This document shows, in pieces, positions 15,526 through 24,391 of a stretch of DNA of 43,129 nt. Source of the stretch: Spirochaetota bacterium (GTDB lineage: Bacteria; Spirochaetota; Spirochaetia; SZUA-6); the NCBI GenBank assembly GCA_013151965.1, contig JAADHF010000079.1, forward strand, positions 1 to 43,129. The letters are read 5' to 3'. A model generated the notes under the pieces. That model saw only the letters and a list, made by a program, of their open reading frames with translations, made no database searches and had not been told where the DNA came from. A program made the translations under genes and the position numbers. Each line of letters begins with the position of its first letter. Within the stretch, counting starts at the first letter, position 1.

Positions 15526-15882
15526 TCAGCTTATTTTTTTCTCTTCCCTGGATTTACACTCTACACACAGCAGAGCATACGGAATGGCTTCCAATCTCTC
15601 TTTAGGAATTTTTTTACCGCATTGCATACATATCCCGTAACGTTCATTCTCTATTCTGGACAGCGCAGCATCTATAAGATTAAGCCGGTTTACATCTTTC
15701 GAACCGAGTATTTCCAGAGTTTTCTTATCAAGATCATCTGCAGCTATATCCGCTAAATCTTTAGGGTCTATATCTTCCAGAATATTTTGAAATTCTTCAC
15801 TCTCAGCAGCAAGATGCTTAAGGATTTCTTTTTTCATCTTAATAAGCTTATTTTTCATATTAAAAACGAAATCTTTTTCCAT
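15526..15882 (-). CDS. DksA/TraR-family zinc-finger protein
   Basis: 118 residues: a long N-terminal coiled-coil hairpin (about 8-75) with IDPKDLADIAADDLD at its tip, then the family zinc finger at RYGICMQCGKKI ... LLCVECK with all four cysteines. The coiled-coil tip in DksA inserts into the RNA polymerase secondary channel; here the tip carries several aspartates as in DksA. It is therefore likely a transcription regulator, possibly working with ppGpp. Start ATG 15882 follows GGAGAGG. It is divergent from infA, a neighbour pair I recall from Treponema pallidum. Confidence 0.88.
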   Translation of the reverse strand: MEKDFVFNMKNKLIKMKKEILKHLAAESEEFQNILEDIDPKDLADIAADDLDKKTLEILGSKDVNRLNLIDAALSRIENERYGICMQCGKKIPKERLEAIPYALLCVECKSREEKKIS

Positions 15883-15968
15883 CCTACCTCTCCATTTTTT
15901 AATATACGCACGAGCAAGACAATTTGAACTAAAAATAAAAAAATGTCAAGGGTGCTGATGTAAGCAGG

Positions 15969-15997
15969 TTGACACAATAGGTACTTTATCTTTAAAT
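15969..15997 (+). promoter_or_regulatory. infA promoter
   Basis: TTGACA (15969-15974), 17-base spacer, TTAAAT (15992-15997). A TTGACA in the opposite direction (15944-15949, read on the minus strand) may serve the divergent DksA-like gene, but no good -10 follows it. Confidence 0.55.
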
Positions 15998-16031
15998 TCC
16001 AATTATACGCCATTAATAAAAGGAGGGCTGT

Positions 16032-16250
16032 TTGGCTAAAGAGGAAGCAATAGAAGTGGAAGGGACTGTAAAAGAATCCTTACCAAATACAATGTTCAGA
16101 GTGGAGCTTGGAAACGGACATCTTATTCTGGCTCATCTCTCTGGAAAAATGAGAAAGCACTACATAAGAATAGTACCGGGAGATCGTGTAAAAGTTGCTC
16201 TCTCCCCCTATGATCTTACCAGAGGGAGAATAATTTACAGAGAGCGTTAA
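16032..16250 (+). CDS. infA: translation initiation factor IF-1
   Basis: 72 residues, exactly the usual length. [20 protein letters not shown] then [20 protein letters not shown] and [20 protein letters not shown] are the S1/OB-fold signatures of IF-1, which binds the ribosomal A site during initiation. The start is TTG at 16032, chosen because AGGAGG (16021-16026) is six bases upstream and the next residues AKEE match the conserved start. The stop codon (16248-16250) overlaps the stop of the convergent Smr gene. Confidence 0.97.
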   Translation: MAKEEAIEVEGTVKESLPNTMFRVELGNGHLILAHLSGKMRKHYIRIVPGDRVKVALSPYDLTRGRIIYRER

Positions 16251-16690
16251 CGGAGTATAACCCAGAGGGCACCTTTTCCACCATATTCCCGTTCTGCAGA
16301 CCCGAATTCACCGGTTGATTTATTTTTTTCCAGGAAATCTACTACAACCCCGCGTAGTACAGGTCCATTCGTGGAATGTATGCCCTTTCCATGAATTATC
16401 AAAACTTTCTTAAACCCCCGGTTTCTGCTTTTCGTTATAAAGGCACCTAAAGAGGCTACTGCATCGGCTTTTTTAAGGCCGTGCAGATCGAGAATATCCT
16501 GTGGTTTTAATTTTCTTAAGAATTCTCTTCTCTTTACCGCCTGTTTTTTTGCATCCTCATAACCCTTTTCATCCTCTCTCTGTACCGGGGGGTATTTATC
16601 TATTATTTTTCCGAAATCATAGCTCTGTTTTTTTTCTTTACCGGTTTTATTCTGTTTTTCCCATTCTTCCAGGATACTTCCGAAGTCCAT
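16247..16690 (-). CDS. Smr-domain protein
   Basis: 147 residues. The N-terminal half is charged and presumably flexible. The C-terminal Smr domain (about 64-147) shows [16 protein letters not shown], the [12 protein letters not shown] loop and a final [10 protein letters not shown] strand. Stand-alone Smr proteins are RNA endonucleases; several cleave stalled-ribosome mRNAs. HxGKG is complete, so it is probably active. It is divergent from the LarA-like gene and convergent with infA, overlapping its stop codon. Confidence 0.88.
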   Translation of the reverse strand: MDFGSILEEWEKQNKTGKEKKQSYDFGKIIDKYPPVQREDEKGYEDAKKQAVKRREFLRKLKPQDILDLHGLKKADAVASLGAFITKSRNRGFKKVLIIHGKGIHSTNGPVLRGVVVDFLEKNKSTGEFGSAEREYGGKGALWVILR

Positions 16691-16700
16691 AGTGTTATAG

Positions 16701-16730
16701 AAAGTACTTTACAGCTAAACCCTTCGTCAA
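16701..16730 (-). promoter_or_regulatory. candidate promoter of the Smr gene
   Basis: Minus strand: TTGACG (16725-16730), 18-base spacer, TACTTT (16701-16706). Predicted leader only about four bases; no ribosome site is visible. Confidence 0.4.
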
Positions 16731-16737
16731 GTATTAT
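16708..16737 (+). promoter_or_regulatory. candidate promoter of the LarA-like gene
   Basis: TTTACA (16708-16713), 18-base spacer, TATTAT (16732-16737); predicted +1 near 16744, about six bases before the ATG at 16750. It overlaps the divergent Smr promoter almost completely. Confidence 0.4.
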
Positions 16738-16749
16738 TAAGAAATTACT

Positions 16750-18048
16750 ATGGACACATTGAATAATATTTTAAAGCAGGTACAGCTTCCCGGACTGATT
16801 CATATAAAACAAAAATTTAAAAGACAGGTTGTGTCCGATATTAAGAAACAGCTTATCAATAAATTTTCTCAAAAACAGATCTTTAGACTTTTTAAGCCGG
16901 AACAAAGAATTGCCATTGCAGTAGGAAGCCGGGAGATATCCGATGAGCTTACAGTCATTAAAATTCTTATTAGCGAATTAAAAAAACACGGCATTAAGCC
17001 TTTTATTGTACCTGCAATGGGAAGTCACGGAGGTGCTGCTGCTAGCGGCCAGAAAAAAATACTGAATTCTCTGGGAATAAACGAAAAAACAACCGGAGTT
17101 CCTGTCATTTCATCCATGGAAGTAGTGCAGACAGGAAAAACGGATAGCGGACTGCCTGTTTTTGCAGACAGGGAAGCTTATAATTCGGACGGCATTATCC
17201 TGATTAACAGGATTAAACATCATACATCCTTTAGCGGACACTACGAAAGCGGCCTGTGTAAAATGATTGCCGTCGGTCTGGGCAAACAGAAAGGCGCGGA
17301 AACCTGCCACAATGCCGGATTTTCTGCAATGTCCGGAAATATTCAGGAAGCCGCAAAGGAAACAATACGAAAAACAAATATTGTATTCGGTATAGCTCTG
17401 CTGGAAAATGCGTATCATGAAACAGCATCCGTACATGTCTTAACAAAAGATGAAATTATAAAAGAAGAACCCGCACTTTTGGAACAGGCCAAAAAACTGT
17501 CCGCCGGGCTGTATTTTAACAGTATAGACGTACTTGTGATAGAGGAAGCGGGTAAAAACATAAGCGGCACGGGATTTGATCTTAAACTTGCAGGCAGATC
17601 CGGCACCTGCACAATCAGCACGGATAATTCACAGAGGAATTATCCGGAAATATACCCTTCTATAAAGAGAATTGCCGTACTGGATCTTACCGATGCATCA
17701 CACGGAAACTGCAATGGAATTGGTCTGGCCGATTTTATTACAAAACGCTATTATAAAAAGGTCGACTTTAATCAGACCTACCCCAATTCTTTAACCACAG
17801 CCGACCCTGCAAGAGCTAAAATACCAATGGTACTGGATAATGATCTGCTTGCAATTCAGGCTGCAATAAAAACATGTAATATAGGAAATAAAAATCACAT
17901 AAAGTTAATCCGGATCAAAAACACACTTCTATTAGATGATCTTTATATTTCACCGGCTGCAGTAAACAGTATTACCGATGCATCGAATGTTGCACTATTG
18001 GAGAGAGGATTACACTTTAAATTCGACAGCAGCGGAAACCTCGTATAA
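16750..18048 (+). CDS. LarA-like (DUF2088, lactate-racemase-domain) protein
   Basis: 432 residues. Strong family signatures: RIAIAVGSREIS (about 51-62), VPAMGSHGGAAASGQKKIL, PVISSMEVVQTG, GIILINRIKHHTSF then SGHYESGLCKMIAVGLGKQ. In LarA, the nickel-pincer cofactor is bound through Lys and His residues in these segments. This subgroup, which has MGSHGG and GLGKQ, is commonly annotated as a lactate-racemase-domain protein; its substrate is unknown and may be another 2-hydroxy acid. No larB/larC/larE genes for the cofactor are in the window. Predicted cytoplasmic. No Shine-Dalgarno at the ATG. It converges on batD, with eight bases between the stops. Confidence 0.85.
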   Translation: MDTLNNILKQVQLPGLIHIKQKFKRQVVSDIKKQLINKFSQKQIFRLFKPEQRIAIAVGSREISDELTVIKILISELKKHGIKPFIVPAMGSHGGAAASGQKKILNSLGINEKTTGVPVISSMEVVQTGKTDSGLPVFADREAYNSDGIILINRIKHHTSFSGHYESGLCKMIAVGLGKQKGAETCHNAGFSAMSGNIQEAAKETIRKTNIVFGIALLENAYHETASVHVLTKDEIIKEEPALLEQAKKLSAGLYFNSIDVLVIEEAGKNISGTGFDLKLAGRSGTCTISTDNSQRNYPEIYPSIKRIAVLDLTDASHGNCNGIGLADFITKRYYKKVDFNQTYPNSLTTADPARAKIPMVLDNDLLAIQAAIKTCNIGNKNHIKLIRIKNTLLLDDLYISPAAVNSITDASNVALLERGLHFKFDSSGNLV

Positions 18049-18055
18049 CTCTAAC

Positions 18056-20077
18056 TCATTTATCGAACATTACGGTTCCCGATACAACCCATCCGAGTAT
18101 TCCGTCTCCGGTTCTTATCAATCTATACCCGCCGGCGGTTTCCAGAACCTCCACTGCCGTTCCGTTTTTAAGATGAATCCACGGCCTGGCTATGTTTTCA
18201 GGTATTTTCTTAAGCTCGCTTTTCTCCGCGGCGATGATTCCTGTCTTTTTATGCAGATAGTGCACAGAATATGCGAAAAAACCTGCACAAATAAAAAGAA
18301 ACACAGAAAGCATTATGAGCAGCAGAACAATTCGTATATCCTTCTTACGAAGATATACAATAAGAAAAAGGAAAAAAACATTAAAAATAACTATAATTAA
18401 AATAAAGAGATAATTCGGATCGGGAAATACGGAAGGCGTAATCTGATTATCAAGAGCATTTTTAAGCTCCAGGCCTTTAAGATACTTTCGTGCAGTATAA
18501 TCCGAAGGATTTAACTTAAGCACTTTCCGAAGATAATGAATCGCTTTAACATAGTCGTCGAGCTGGTTGTAGCACGCTGCAATATCAAAAAACAGCGCTG
18601 TACTACTGACATGCTCCGGATCCACCGAAAGGAATTCATCCAATGCCTTTGTATAATCCGAGTTATTGTAAAAATTTATTCCCCTGCTTATGCTGCCGTT
18701 ACCGGCCTCTGTATTGCCGTTTTTATGTACTGCACCGTTAAGGAGCAGGACAGACAGAACGAGGACAAACGGAATCTTCCATCCGGTATTTCGGTCCGCG
18801 ATTCTCCTGATTATCATAAAAAACAGGAGAAAAACCGGACCGGGAAGAAATAAAAGATATACCCATGGTATTTTATATATTTTTACATCGGCCATACCAG
18901 CCATGCCTGCGGCCGAATTTATATCTCTTAAAACCCATTTTTGTTCTCTTATTTTTACGGAAGCTGCTGCAGACTGTTTTTCTTTTACAACCGTAAATTT
19001 CAGAATATGTGATTTAATCTTCTTAACCCTGCCGGATTTACTGTCAATATAGTAAAAATCAGGGATAATACATTTATAGGAACCGGGATTCTTTTTCCGT
19101 ATCTCATAAGTTCTGCTTATATATCCGTTATAACCGTCTGCGGCAGCTGAGAAATTCTCTTCCTTCACCGGATTCTTTAACACTTTTCCGTCTATAACAG
19201 GAACAGGCAGATTTAAATAATTAAGGTTGCCTCTGCCGGATAGTGTAATTTTTACCGTTAACCTGTCCCCGGAAGTTATCTGTTCTGTATTAAGAGAATA
19301 CTTCATATTAAAGTCACCGACAGCCCCGGATTTTTTTACTGCCCTGGGAAGGGGAACAACACGGAGAGTAACCGAATTGCTGTAGAGACTTTTGTTATTA
19401 TTTAACAAAACCCGGGCAGGCAATAATTTAAGAAATCCTGTCCTTATGGGAGTTATGAGGTAATTCTTAAGCGGGACAATAAAGTGCTGAGTGCCGTTGG
19501 TTTTATCCGCCTTTATCTTTGAACCGGAATTAAATTCCTCGAACCAGGAATGTGCAGGAGTACGAACCTTAACACTTCCCGGTATCTCGAGCGTATTCCA
19601 GACGGAAAACTCAAGACTTACAGGTATCGTTTCCCCGATATACACATTTCTCTTTGGAATCCTCCACATGACCTTCGGTTTTATCCCTGTAATGGTTATC
19701 CATTCCGGCTTGGTTTTAATAACCGCCTGCCCCGATTTTACAGTAAAGCTTCTAAGCAGATGCTTTCCTTTTCGCCTGCTTTTAAGAGTAAATGTAATAA
19801 TGATACCATTCCGTGAAACATCCGGCCTGACATACGGTCCTCCTGTTATGGTAAAAACTCCCAATCTGTCAGGCGGTAAAACAACAACATCAGAAAAAAA
19901 GTTTCCGTAAAGGTATATCTCTACCTTAAACTCCTGATCCACAGCCGGACCCTGCGGGTATACCTTTAACCCGACCGGATTCCCCTGAGAGAAAACAGCT
20001 GCTGCTGTTAAGAATAACAGCAGGCTTACCAGTCCCTTACGGTATCCGGAGAAGGTTCTGTCTGCCTGGAACTCCAA
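18056..20077 (-). CDS. batD: BatD fused to a BatE-like TPR/SH3 part
   Basis: 673 residues. Start is TTG at 20077, chosen because AGGGAGGA stands seven bases upstream; it overlaps batC by 52 bases. The protein has a signal segment (KGLVSLLLFLTAAAVFSQ, about 14-31), about 360 residues of BatD-type beta-sandwich repeats (PKVMWRIPKRNVYIGETIPV, PVPVIDGKVLKNPVKEE), two membrane helices near 405-455, a TPR stretch (about 470-545, ISRGINFYNNSDYTKALDEF, ACYNQLDDYVKAIHYLRKVL), two more helices, and a C-terminal SH3-like domain ending in GILGWVVSG. In Bacteroides the TPR/TM/SH3 part is a separate protein, BatE, so this looks like a BatD-BatE fusion. It is the last gene of the operon. Confidence 0.85.
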   Translation of the reverse strand: MEFQADRTFSGYRKGLVSLLLFLTAAAVFSQGNPVGLKVYPQGPAVDQEFKVEIYLYGNFFSDVVVLPPDRLGVFTITGGPYVRPDVSRNGIIITFTLKSRRKGKHLLRSFTVKSGQAVIKTKPEWITITGIKPKVMWRIPKRNVYIGETIPVSLEFSVWNTLEIPGSVKVRTPAHSWFEEFNSGSKIKADKTNGTQHFIVPLKNYLITPIRTGFLKLLPARVLLNNNKSLYSNSVTLRVVPLPRAVKKSGAVGDFNMKYSLNTEQITSGDRLTVKITLSGRGNLNYLNLPVPVIDGKVLKNPVKEENFSAAADGYNGYISRTYEIRKKNPGSYKCIIPDFYYIDSKSGRVKKIKSHILKFTVVKEKQSAAASVKIREQKWVLRDINSAAGMAGMADVKIYKIPWVYLLFLPGPVFLLFFMIIRRIADRNTGWKIPFVLVLSVLLLNGAVHKNGNTEAGNGSISRGINFYNNSDYTKALDEFLSVDPEHVSSTALFFDIAACYNQLDDYVKAIHYLRKVLKLNPSDYTARKYLKGLELKNALDNQITPSVFPDPNYLFILIIVIFNVFFLFLIVYLRKKDIRIVLLLIMLSVFLFICAGFFAYSVHYLHKKTGIIAAEKSELKKIPENIARPWIHLKNGTAVEVLETAGGYRLIRTGDGILGWVVSGTVMFDK

Positions 20078-20622
20078 ATGTATTCCTCCCTTGACTGTAT
20101 ATATTCAAGAAGCCTTAATGCGGAATTTTTTAAACCGGTCTTTTTCTGTTTGTCGGATTTATTATTCTTAAGGGTTATACTGCTGCGTAATTTCTGCAGT
20201 GAATACTCCAGATCGATTTTAGAATCCATATCGGACGGTTTTATCTTAAGAGCCTCTATAAAATAATGATATGATTTTTCGAAATCGGCAAGCTGGTAAT
20301 AAATAACTCCGAGATTGTAATTAGCCCTGAAAAGAATTCCGGTATCCGCAGAATGAGAAGATTCCTGAAATTTATCAATTGCGGCAGGTACTTCACCCAG
20401 AGCAAAATACACATTCCCGAGATTATAACTTAACCGGCCGTGTGTATTGCCCGAATTAGTGCCCTGCATATATGCTGCAGTTGCACGCTCATAATCACCT
20501 CTGTAATAGTAAAAATTCCCCTCTAACACATCCATGTACCGACCCGGAGAACTGCACGAAACGAGAACACCGAAGAAACCCAATATTAAAACTAATTGTA
20601 TGCTTAAAGTGTATCTTTCCAT
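20026..20622 (-). CDS. batC: BatC-like TPR lipoprotein
   Basis: 198 residues. The N-terminus IQLVLILGFFGVLVSCSS carries a spirochaetal-style lipobox with Cys23, so it should be lipidated and held at the periplasmic face. TPR repeats follow from about residue 30 to 140 (GNFYYYRGDYERATAAYMQG, SYNLGNVYFALGEVPAAIDK, NYNLGVIYYQLADFEKSYHY). The C-terminal tail is basic. TPR lipoproteins of this size follow BatB in several Bat operons. The ATG overlaps the end of batB by 19 bases, and its own 3' end overlaps batD by 52 bases, so translation is tightly coupled. Confidence 0.85.
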   Translation of the reverse strand: MERYTLSIQLVLILGFFGVLVSCSSPGRYMDVLEGNFYYYRGDYERATAAYMQGTNSGNTHGRLSYNLGNVYFALGEVPAAIDKFQESSHSADTGILFRANYNLGVIYYQLADFEKSYHYFIEALKIKPSDMDSKIDLEYSLQKLRSSITLKNNKSDKQKKTGLKNSALRLLEYIQSREEYIWSSRQTEPSPDTVRDW

Positions 20623-21602
20623 CGAACCTTCCAGATTAATCCTGACAGAGTTAAAAATATTACCGAAAAGAGAAGCAATAAACCGTAACGCTCCCTTTTT
20701 ACAACACGAAAACCCGAACCGTACTTACCTTTCTTTATCCTGATAAATTCTTTAACAATCCGCTGTAAGATATTATTTGTACCATGCATCTCTATATATG
20801 CACCTCCGCTGGCTTTTGCAATATCTTCTAAAATCTGTTTATGCAGACGGCTTAAAACTTCCGTACCTCTCCGGTCTTTTACTGTTTTTCCATTGGACAG
20901 TTTTATAATTCCCCCTGTCTGTGTACCTGCCCCGAGGCAAATTACCGGAATGCCCGTTTTACCGAGATATTTAGCATAGCGGACAGGATCACCACTTTGA
21001 TTCTCGCCATCGGAGAACAGCAGGATAACTTTATTACTGTCACTGGTGCCGGAAAAAACCTGGTATGCTTTTTTTAACCCCTTTTCTATATTCGTTCCCG
21101 GTGAAGTTATCCAGTCAGGCTGTACCGCATTCAGAATAGCCGTTAAAGAAACAGTATCATCCGTAATAGGCATACTTTCCTCTGCATCCCCTTTAAACAG
21201 AACAAGTCCGAAGATCCCGTCTTTTATTTCTCTTATCAAATCTTCTGCCACTGAAATTGATTTTTTAAGTCTCGAAGGGGATATATCCCGTACAAGCATA
21301 CTTCGGGAATCATCTATAAGAATAACAATTTCATAGCCTTTCTTTTTTTCCTGAATAATTCTTTCGCCCCAGCGAATATCAGCAAGAGCAAAAACCGCCG
21401 AAATAACGAACAGGATAAATAATAATCCGCTTAAGAAACTTTTTACAGTATAGACATTACTGATGATACTGTTTCTTTATCTGTGCCCGCCGCCGAGAAT
21501 CTTTAAATTATTAAGTCCTCTTCTGAATCCGATATAAAGCACCGCAATAACAGGCACCAATACTATCAGCGTTAAAAGAAAGACAGGTTTATTAAAATCC
21601 AT
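20604..21602 (-). pseudogene. batB: batB with an in-frame UAA at codon 42
   Basis: From ATG 21602 (overlapping the batA stop as TAATG) the frame encodes MDFNKPVFLLTLIVLVPVIA, VLYIGFRRGLNNLKILGGGH and R, then TAA at 21477-21479. In the same frame it continues RNSIISNVYTVKSFLSGLFI, a membrane helix, LADIRWGERIIQ, and the von Willebrand A domain with its metal site LIDDSRSM, LLFSDGENQSGD, and a C-terminal membrane helix. The total of 332 residues with one stop matches the usual BatB length, and both halves line up with BatA-type architecture. Between the stop and the internal ATG at 21299 there is no ATG, GTG or TTG in frame, and that ATG lies inside the metal site. Either a nonsense mutation, a sequencing error, or read-through. 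Without read-through no functional BatB is made. Confidence 0.85.
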
Positions 21603-22615
21603 TACTGAACAATTTCCTTTAATACGGTTTTTCTGAAAATCATATCAAAAAGAATCAAAAAAAGCGCAGCAATTATAAACAGAGTCTGTTCAGGTTCTTT
21701 TTCCACCTTAATTCTTGTTATACTTTTAATTTTCTCACTCGAGTCGATCCTTTTAAAAATGGTATTCAGCATTTCTACATCGCCGGCATAAAAGTACTTG
21801 CCTCCGGTTACTTCCGCTATTCTCTGCAGTACCTTTTCATCAAATTTCCCCTTATAAATTCCCTCGTAAACTTTGCCTGTGGAAATATCTGTAAATTCGA
21901 TAAATGTCTCTCCTTCTTTTCCGATTCCTATCGTATATATTTTTACACCTAGCTGCCTTGCTATTTCGGCTGCATTTTCCGGCAGTATTCTGCCGGCATT
22001 ATTATCCCCGTCTGTAAGGAGAATAATGAATTTTTTCTTCGACGACGTTTTCTCCAGATGGATAAGAGCTATGGATATGCCCATGCCGATCGCCGTACCG
22101 TTTCCGAGCTCCATAATATGAATGTTCTTAAGAGAATCAAGAAGATAGTTGTAATTAAGCGTAGGAGGAACAATGAGCGAGGCCTCTTTACTGAATGCAA
22201 CCAATCCGATTTTATCATTCTTTCTATCATGAATAAATTGTTTTATAACGGATTTCGCAGCCTCGAACCTGTTTTCGGGTTTAAAATCCTGCGCCGACAT
22301 ACTTGGAGACTCATCAAGTACAATTATTATGTCAGCACCCTGTGTCAGGTATATCTTCCGTTTCGATACCTTCGTTGGCCCTGCAGCTGCAATAATAAGT
22401 ACAGTAACCCCTATCCAGAATAAAATCCTTGTAAATATCAACAGGTTCTTCGGAGTCCTGTCCATATTCCGTATACTCTCTGCAGCGGAATTTCCCCATA
22501 TACTGAAACCGAAAATTAAACGTGCACCGCTTTTTTTCTGCCAATCCGTACTGTAGATCAGAATGGGAATTAATGCCAGTAATAATAAAGCCGCCGGATA
22601 TTCAAAGCTCCACAT
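21602..22615 (-). CDS. batA: BatA von Willebrand A membrane protein
   Basis: 337 residues from ATG 22615; a second ATG at 22624 adds three residues but sits too close to GGAGA, which is well spaced for 22615. It has two N-terminal membrane helices (MWSFEYPAALLLLALIPI and TRILFWIGVTVLIIAAAGP), a von Willebrand A domain with the metal-binding DxSxS as VLDESPSMSA, LLTDGDNNAG, and a final membrane helix (LFIIAALFLILFDMIF). BatA and BatB form complexes in the cytoplasmic membrane with the A-domain in the periplasm; reported roles concern aerotolerance or envelope stress and remain debated. The gene overlaps both neighbours. Confidence 0.9.
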   Translation of the reverse strand: MWSFEYPAALLLLALIPILIYSTDWQKKSGARLIFGFSIWGNSAAESIRNMDRTPKNLLIFTRILFWIGVTVLIIAAAGPTKVSKRKIYLTQGADIIIVLDESPSMSAQDFKPENRFEAAKSVIKQFIHDRKNDKIGLVAFSKEASLIVPPTLNYNYLLDSLKNIHIMELGNGTAIGMGISIALIHLEKTSSKKKFIILLTDGDNNAGRILPENAAEIARQLGVKIYTIGIGKEGETFIEFTDISTGKVYEGIYKGKFDEKVLQRIAEVTGGKYFYAGDVEMLNTIFKRIDSSEKIKSITRIKVEKEPEQTLFIIAALFLILFDMIFRKTVLKEIVQ

Positions 22616-23519
22616 TATCCGCATTCTCCAGTAAAGTTTCTATCCCCTTAATTAATACCGTTATCCTTTTCAGGTATATCTCCATATCGGAGCGCTTCAT
22701 CCTTTTCCCGCCGAATTTAACAAGATCCGACCTGTGAAGAATATCCACAAGTTCCGAAACCAGCGAAGTATCGTCCATCTCTTTTATTAATTGTTTCTTT
22801 ATCTCCTCTGTTGTAAGACTTAAAAACGGCATCCCTAATCTCTCTTCCATATATTTTTTTATATCCGCAGATGCTTCGATAAAAAATTCTTTAACCTTGA
22901 TCTGATCCAGTCTTTCGTTAAGTTTTTTAAGACCTAAAATTATTACCCTGTAAGGCCTTTTACGCTTTCTCTCTCTTTTAAGTATTTTAATCCAGGACTT
23001 AACTTTAATAATAAGAAAAATGATTACAAAGGGAAGTAAAAGAATAAGCAGAATAACAGCAGCGATCTTTATATTCGTGCCCGGAAGAATAACCTGTCCT
23101 TTAACCCCTCTGAATCTTGCATTCGTTAATTCATTTAAAAGGGAACTTGTATAGATCTGGATATTATCAAGCCTGATATCCCCTGACTCTATAACAGGCA
23201 GAAGCTGTGTTCCTGTCTGATAGGAAACAAAATAGATATGAAGGGTAAACTGATTAGCGGAATGACCTACAACCCTGATGTTCTTTATCTGTAAACTATC
23301 CGATGATTTATACCGGGCGGGTGCGGCCGGCTTTTTTCCGTTTAAAGTTTTAATTACCATACGCAGCTCGACAACATCACCGACATACGATTTAGGAGGC
23401 AGAAAATTACTGTTTAAAATTAAAAAACTACTATCCGAACCTGTATCTGCATATATTGCGGGGAGAACCAATAGGGAAAAGATTACTGTAAATATATCCG
23501 AAATAAGAAATTTTCTCAT
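22602..23519 (-). CDS. Bat-operon membrane protein of unknown function
   Basis: 305 residues. A signal peptide (FTVIFSLLVLPAIYADTGSD, about 10-29) is followed by a beta-rich periplasmic part (about 30-145), one membrane helix (about 150-172, IAAVILLILLLPFVIIFLII) and a helical, highly charged cytoplasmic tail with KKYMEERLGMPFLSLTTEEI. Its position between DUF58 and batA is where several bacteria have a DUF4381-like gene, and the topology agrees, but I cannot name the family with certainty. Its ATG overlaps the DUF58 stop as ATGA and its 3' end overlaps batA. Confidence 0.75.
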   Translation of the reverse strand: MRKFLISDIFTVIFSLLVLPAIYADTGSDSSFLILNSNFLPPKSYVGDVVELRMVIKTLNGKKPAAPARYKSSDSLQIKNIRVVGHSANQFTLHIYFVSYQTGTQLLPVIESGDIRLDNIQIYTSSLLNELTNARFRGVKGQVILPGTNIKIAAVILLILLLPFVIIFLIIKVKSWIKILKRERKRKRPYRVIILGLKKLNERLDQIKVKEFFIEASADIKKYMEERLGMPFLSLTTEEIKKQLIKEMDDTSLVSELVDILHRSDLVKFGGKRMKRSDMEIYLKRITVLIKGIETLLENADNVEL

Positions 23520-24385
23520 AATTGTTTTCTTCGTTGAAAAAACTGATACAGTTTTAACCCGGCATCATCTTTCGTATTGAGTTCTAATGATGCAATACCG
23601 TATCTTCGGCAGTTATGTTTCCATAGGTTATGCTGATCCATCCAGTATTTATTGTAATTCTTTCTGAATTTCTCCGACACTCCCATCGAATATAAAACAT
23701 CACCAGTTTCCGGGTCCTGCAAAGGTATTAAACCGGTCCGGGGAAAATCAAGATCATTATCATCGATGATTTTTACGGCAATAACATCATGTTTCTGTGA
23801 TAGAAAAGATAGCCGCTTCCAGTAATCACCGGTTTTAAAATCGGACAGTACTACGCATATACTTCTTTTCTTTAAAAACCGGGAAACGGTCTTAAGTGCA
23901 AGATCTAAATTGGAACCGGTCCCTTGCGGAGCGAAAGAAAACAAATCATTTATCAGACTCAGCACATGTTTTTTACCCTTGGCCGGAGGCACCCACTTCT
24001 CTATTTTATTCGAAAAAAATACCGTGCCGATTTTATCATTGTTATAAACAGCGGCTAAACCTAAGACTGCAAATACTAAGGCTGCAACTTCATGTTTGTT
24101 TACAGGTCCCGAACCATAAAAAATAGAAGGCGATATATCTATAATGCTGAACAGAATCAGTTCACGTTCTTCCCGGAATGTTTTTGTGTAAGGATTTCCC
24201 ATTCTCGATGTAACATTCCAGTCGATCAGGCGCACATCATCTCCATACATATACTCCCGGACTTCATTAAACTCTATCCCCTGTCCGTGAAACACAGAGC
24301 GGTAGCCTCCGGAAATTAATGTCTCGACAAGTTTTACGGCAATGAGTTCTATTTTCTTTATTTTTTTTAAGAATAGGGGATCCAT
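23516..24385 (-). CDS. DUF58 protein (von Willebrand A-like)
   Basis: 289 residues. The DUF58 signature GQGIEFNEVREYMYGDDVRL, IDWNVTSRMGNPYTKTF, REERELILFSIIDISPSI is intact. The segment after it (FSIIDISPSIFYGS) is the metal-site strand of an A-domain. In MoxR/DUF58/Bat systems this protein is thought to be a client or partner of the MoxR ATPase. It begins six bases after moxR ends and shares the ATGA overlap with the next gene, so all are one transcript. Confidence 0.9.
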   Translation of the reverse strand: MDPLFLKKIKKIELIAVKLVETLISGGYRSVFHGQGIEFNEVREYMYGDDVRLIDWNVTSRMGNPYTKTFREERELILFSIIDISPSIFYGSGPVNKHEVAALVFAVLGLAAVYNNDKIGTVFFSNKIEKWVPPAKGKKHVLSLINDLFSFAPQGTGSNLDLALKTVSRFLKKRSICVVLSDFKTGDYWKRLSFLSQKHDVIAVKIIDDNDLDFPRTGLIPLQDPETGDVLYSMGVSEKFRKNYNKYWMDQHNLWKHNCRRYGIASLELNTKDDAGLKLYQFFQRRKQL

Positions 24386-24391
24386 TACAAA

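Noticed and set aside
15335..15640. Plus-strand open frame of 101 codons
   Set aside because: No ribosome-binding site, overlaps the end of the DksA-like gene and the better-supported minus-strand frame.
21477..21479. Selenocysteine or other recoding in batB
   Set aside because: Selenocysteine uses UGA and this is UAA; no cysteine or selenocysteine is expected at this position of BatB.
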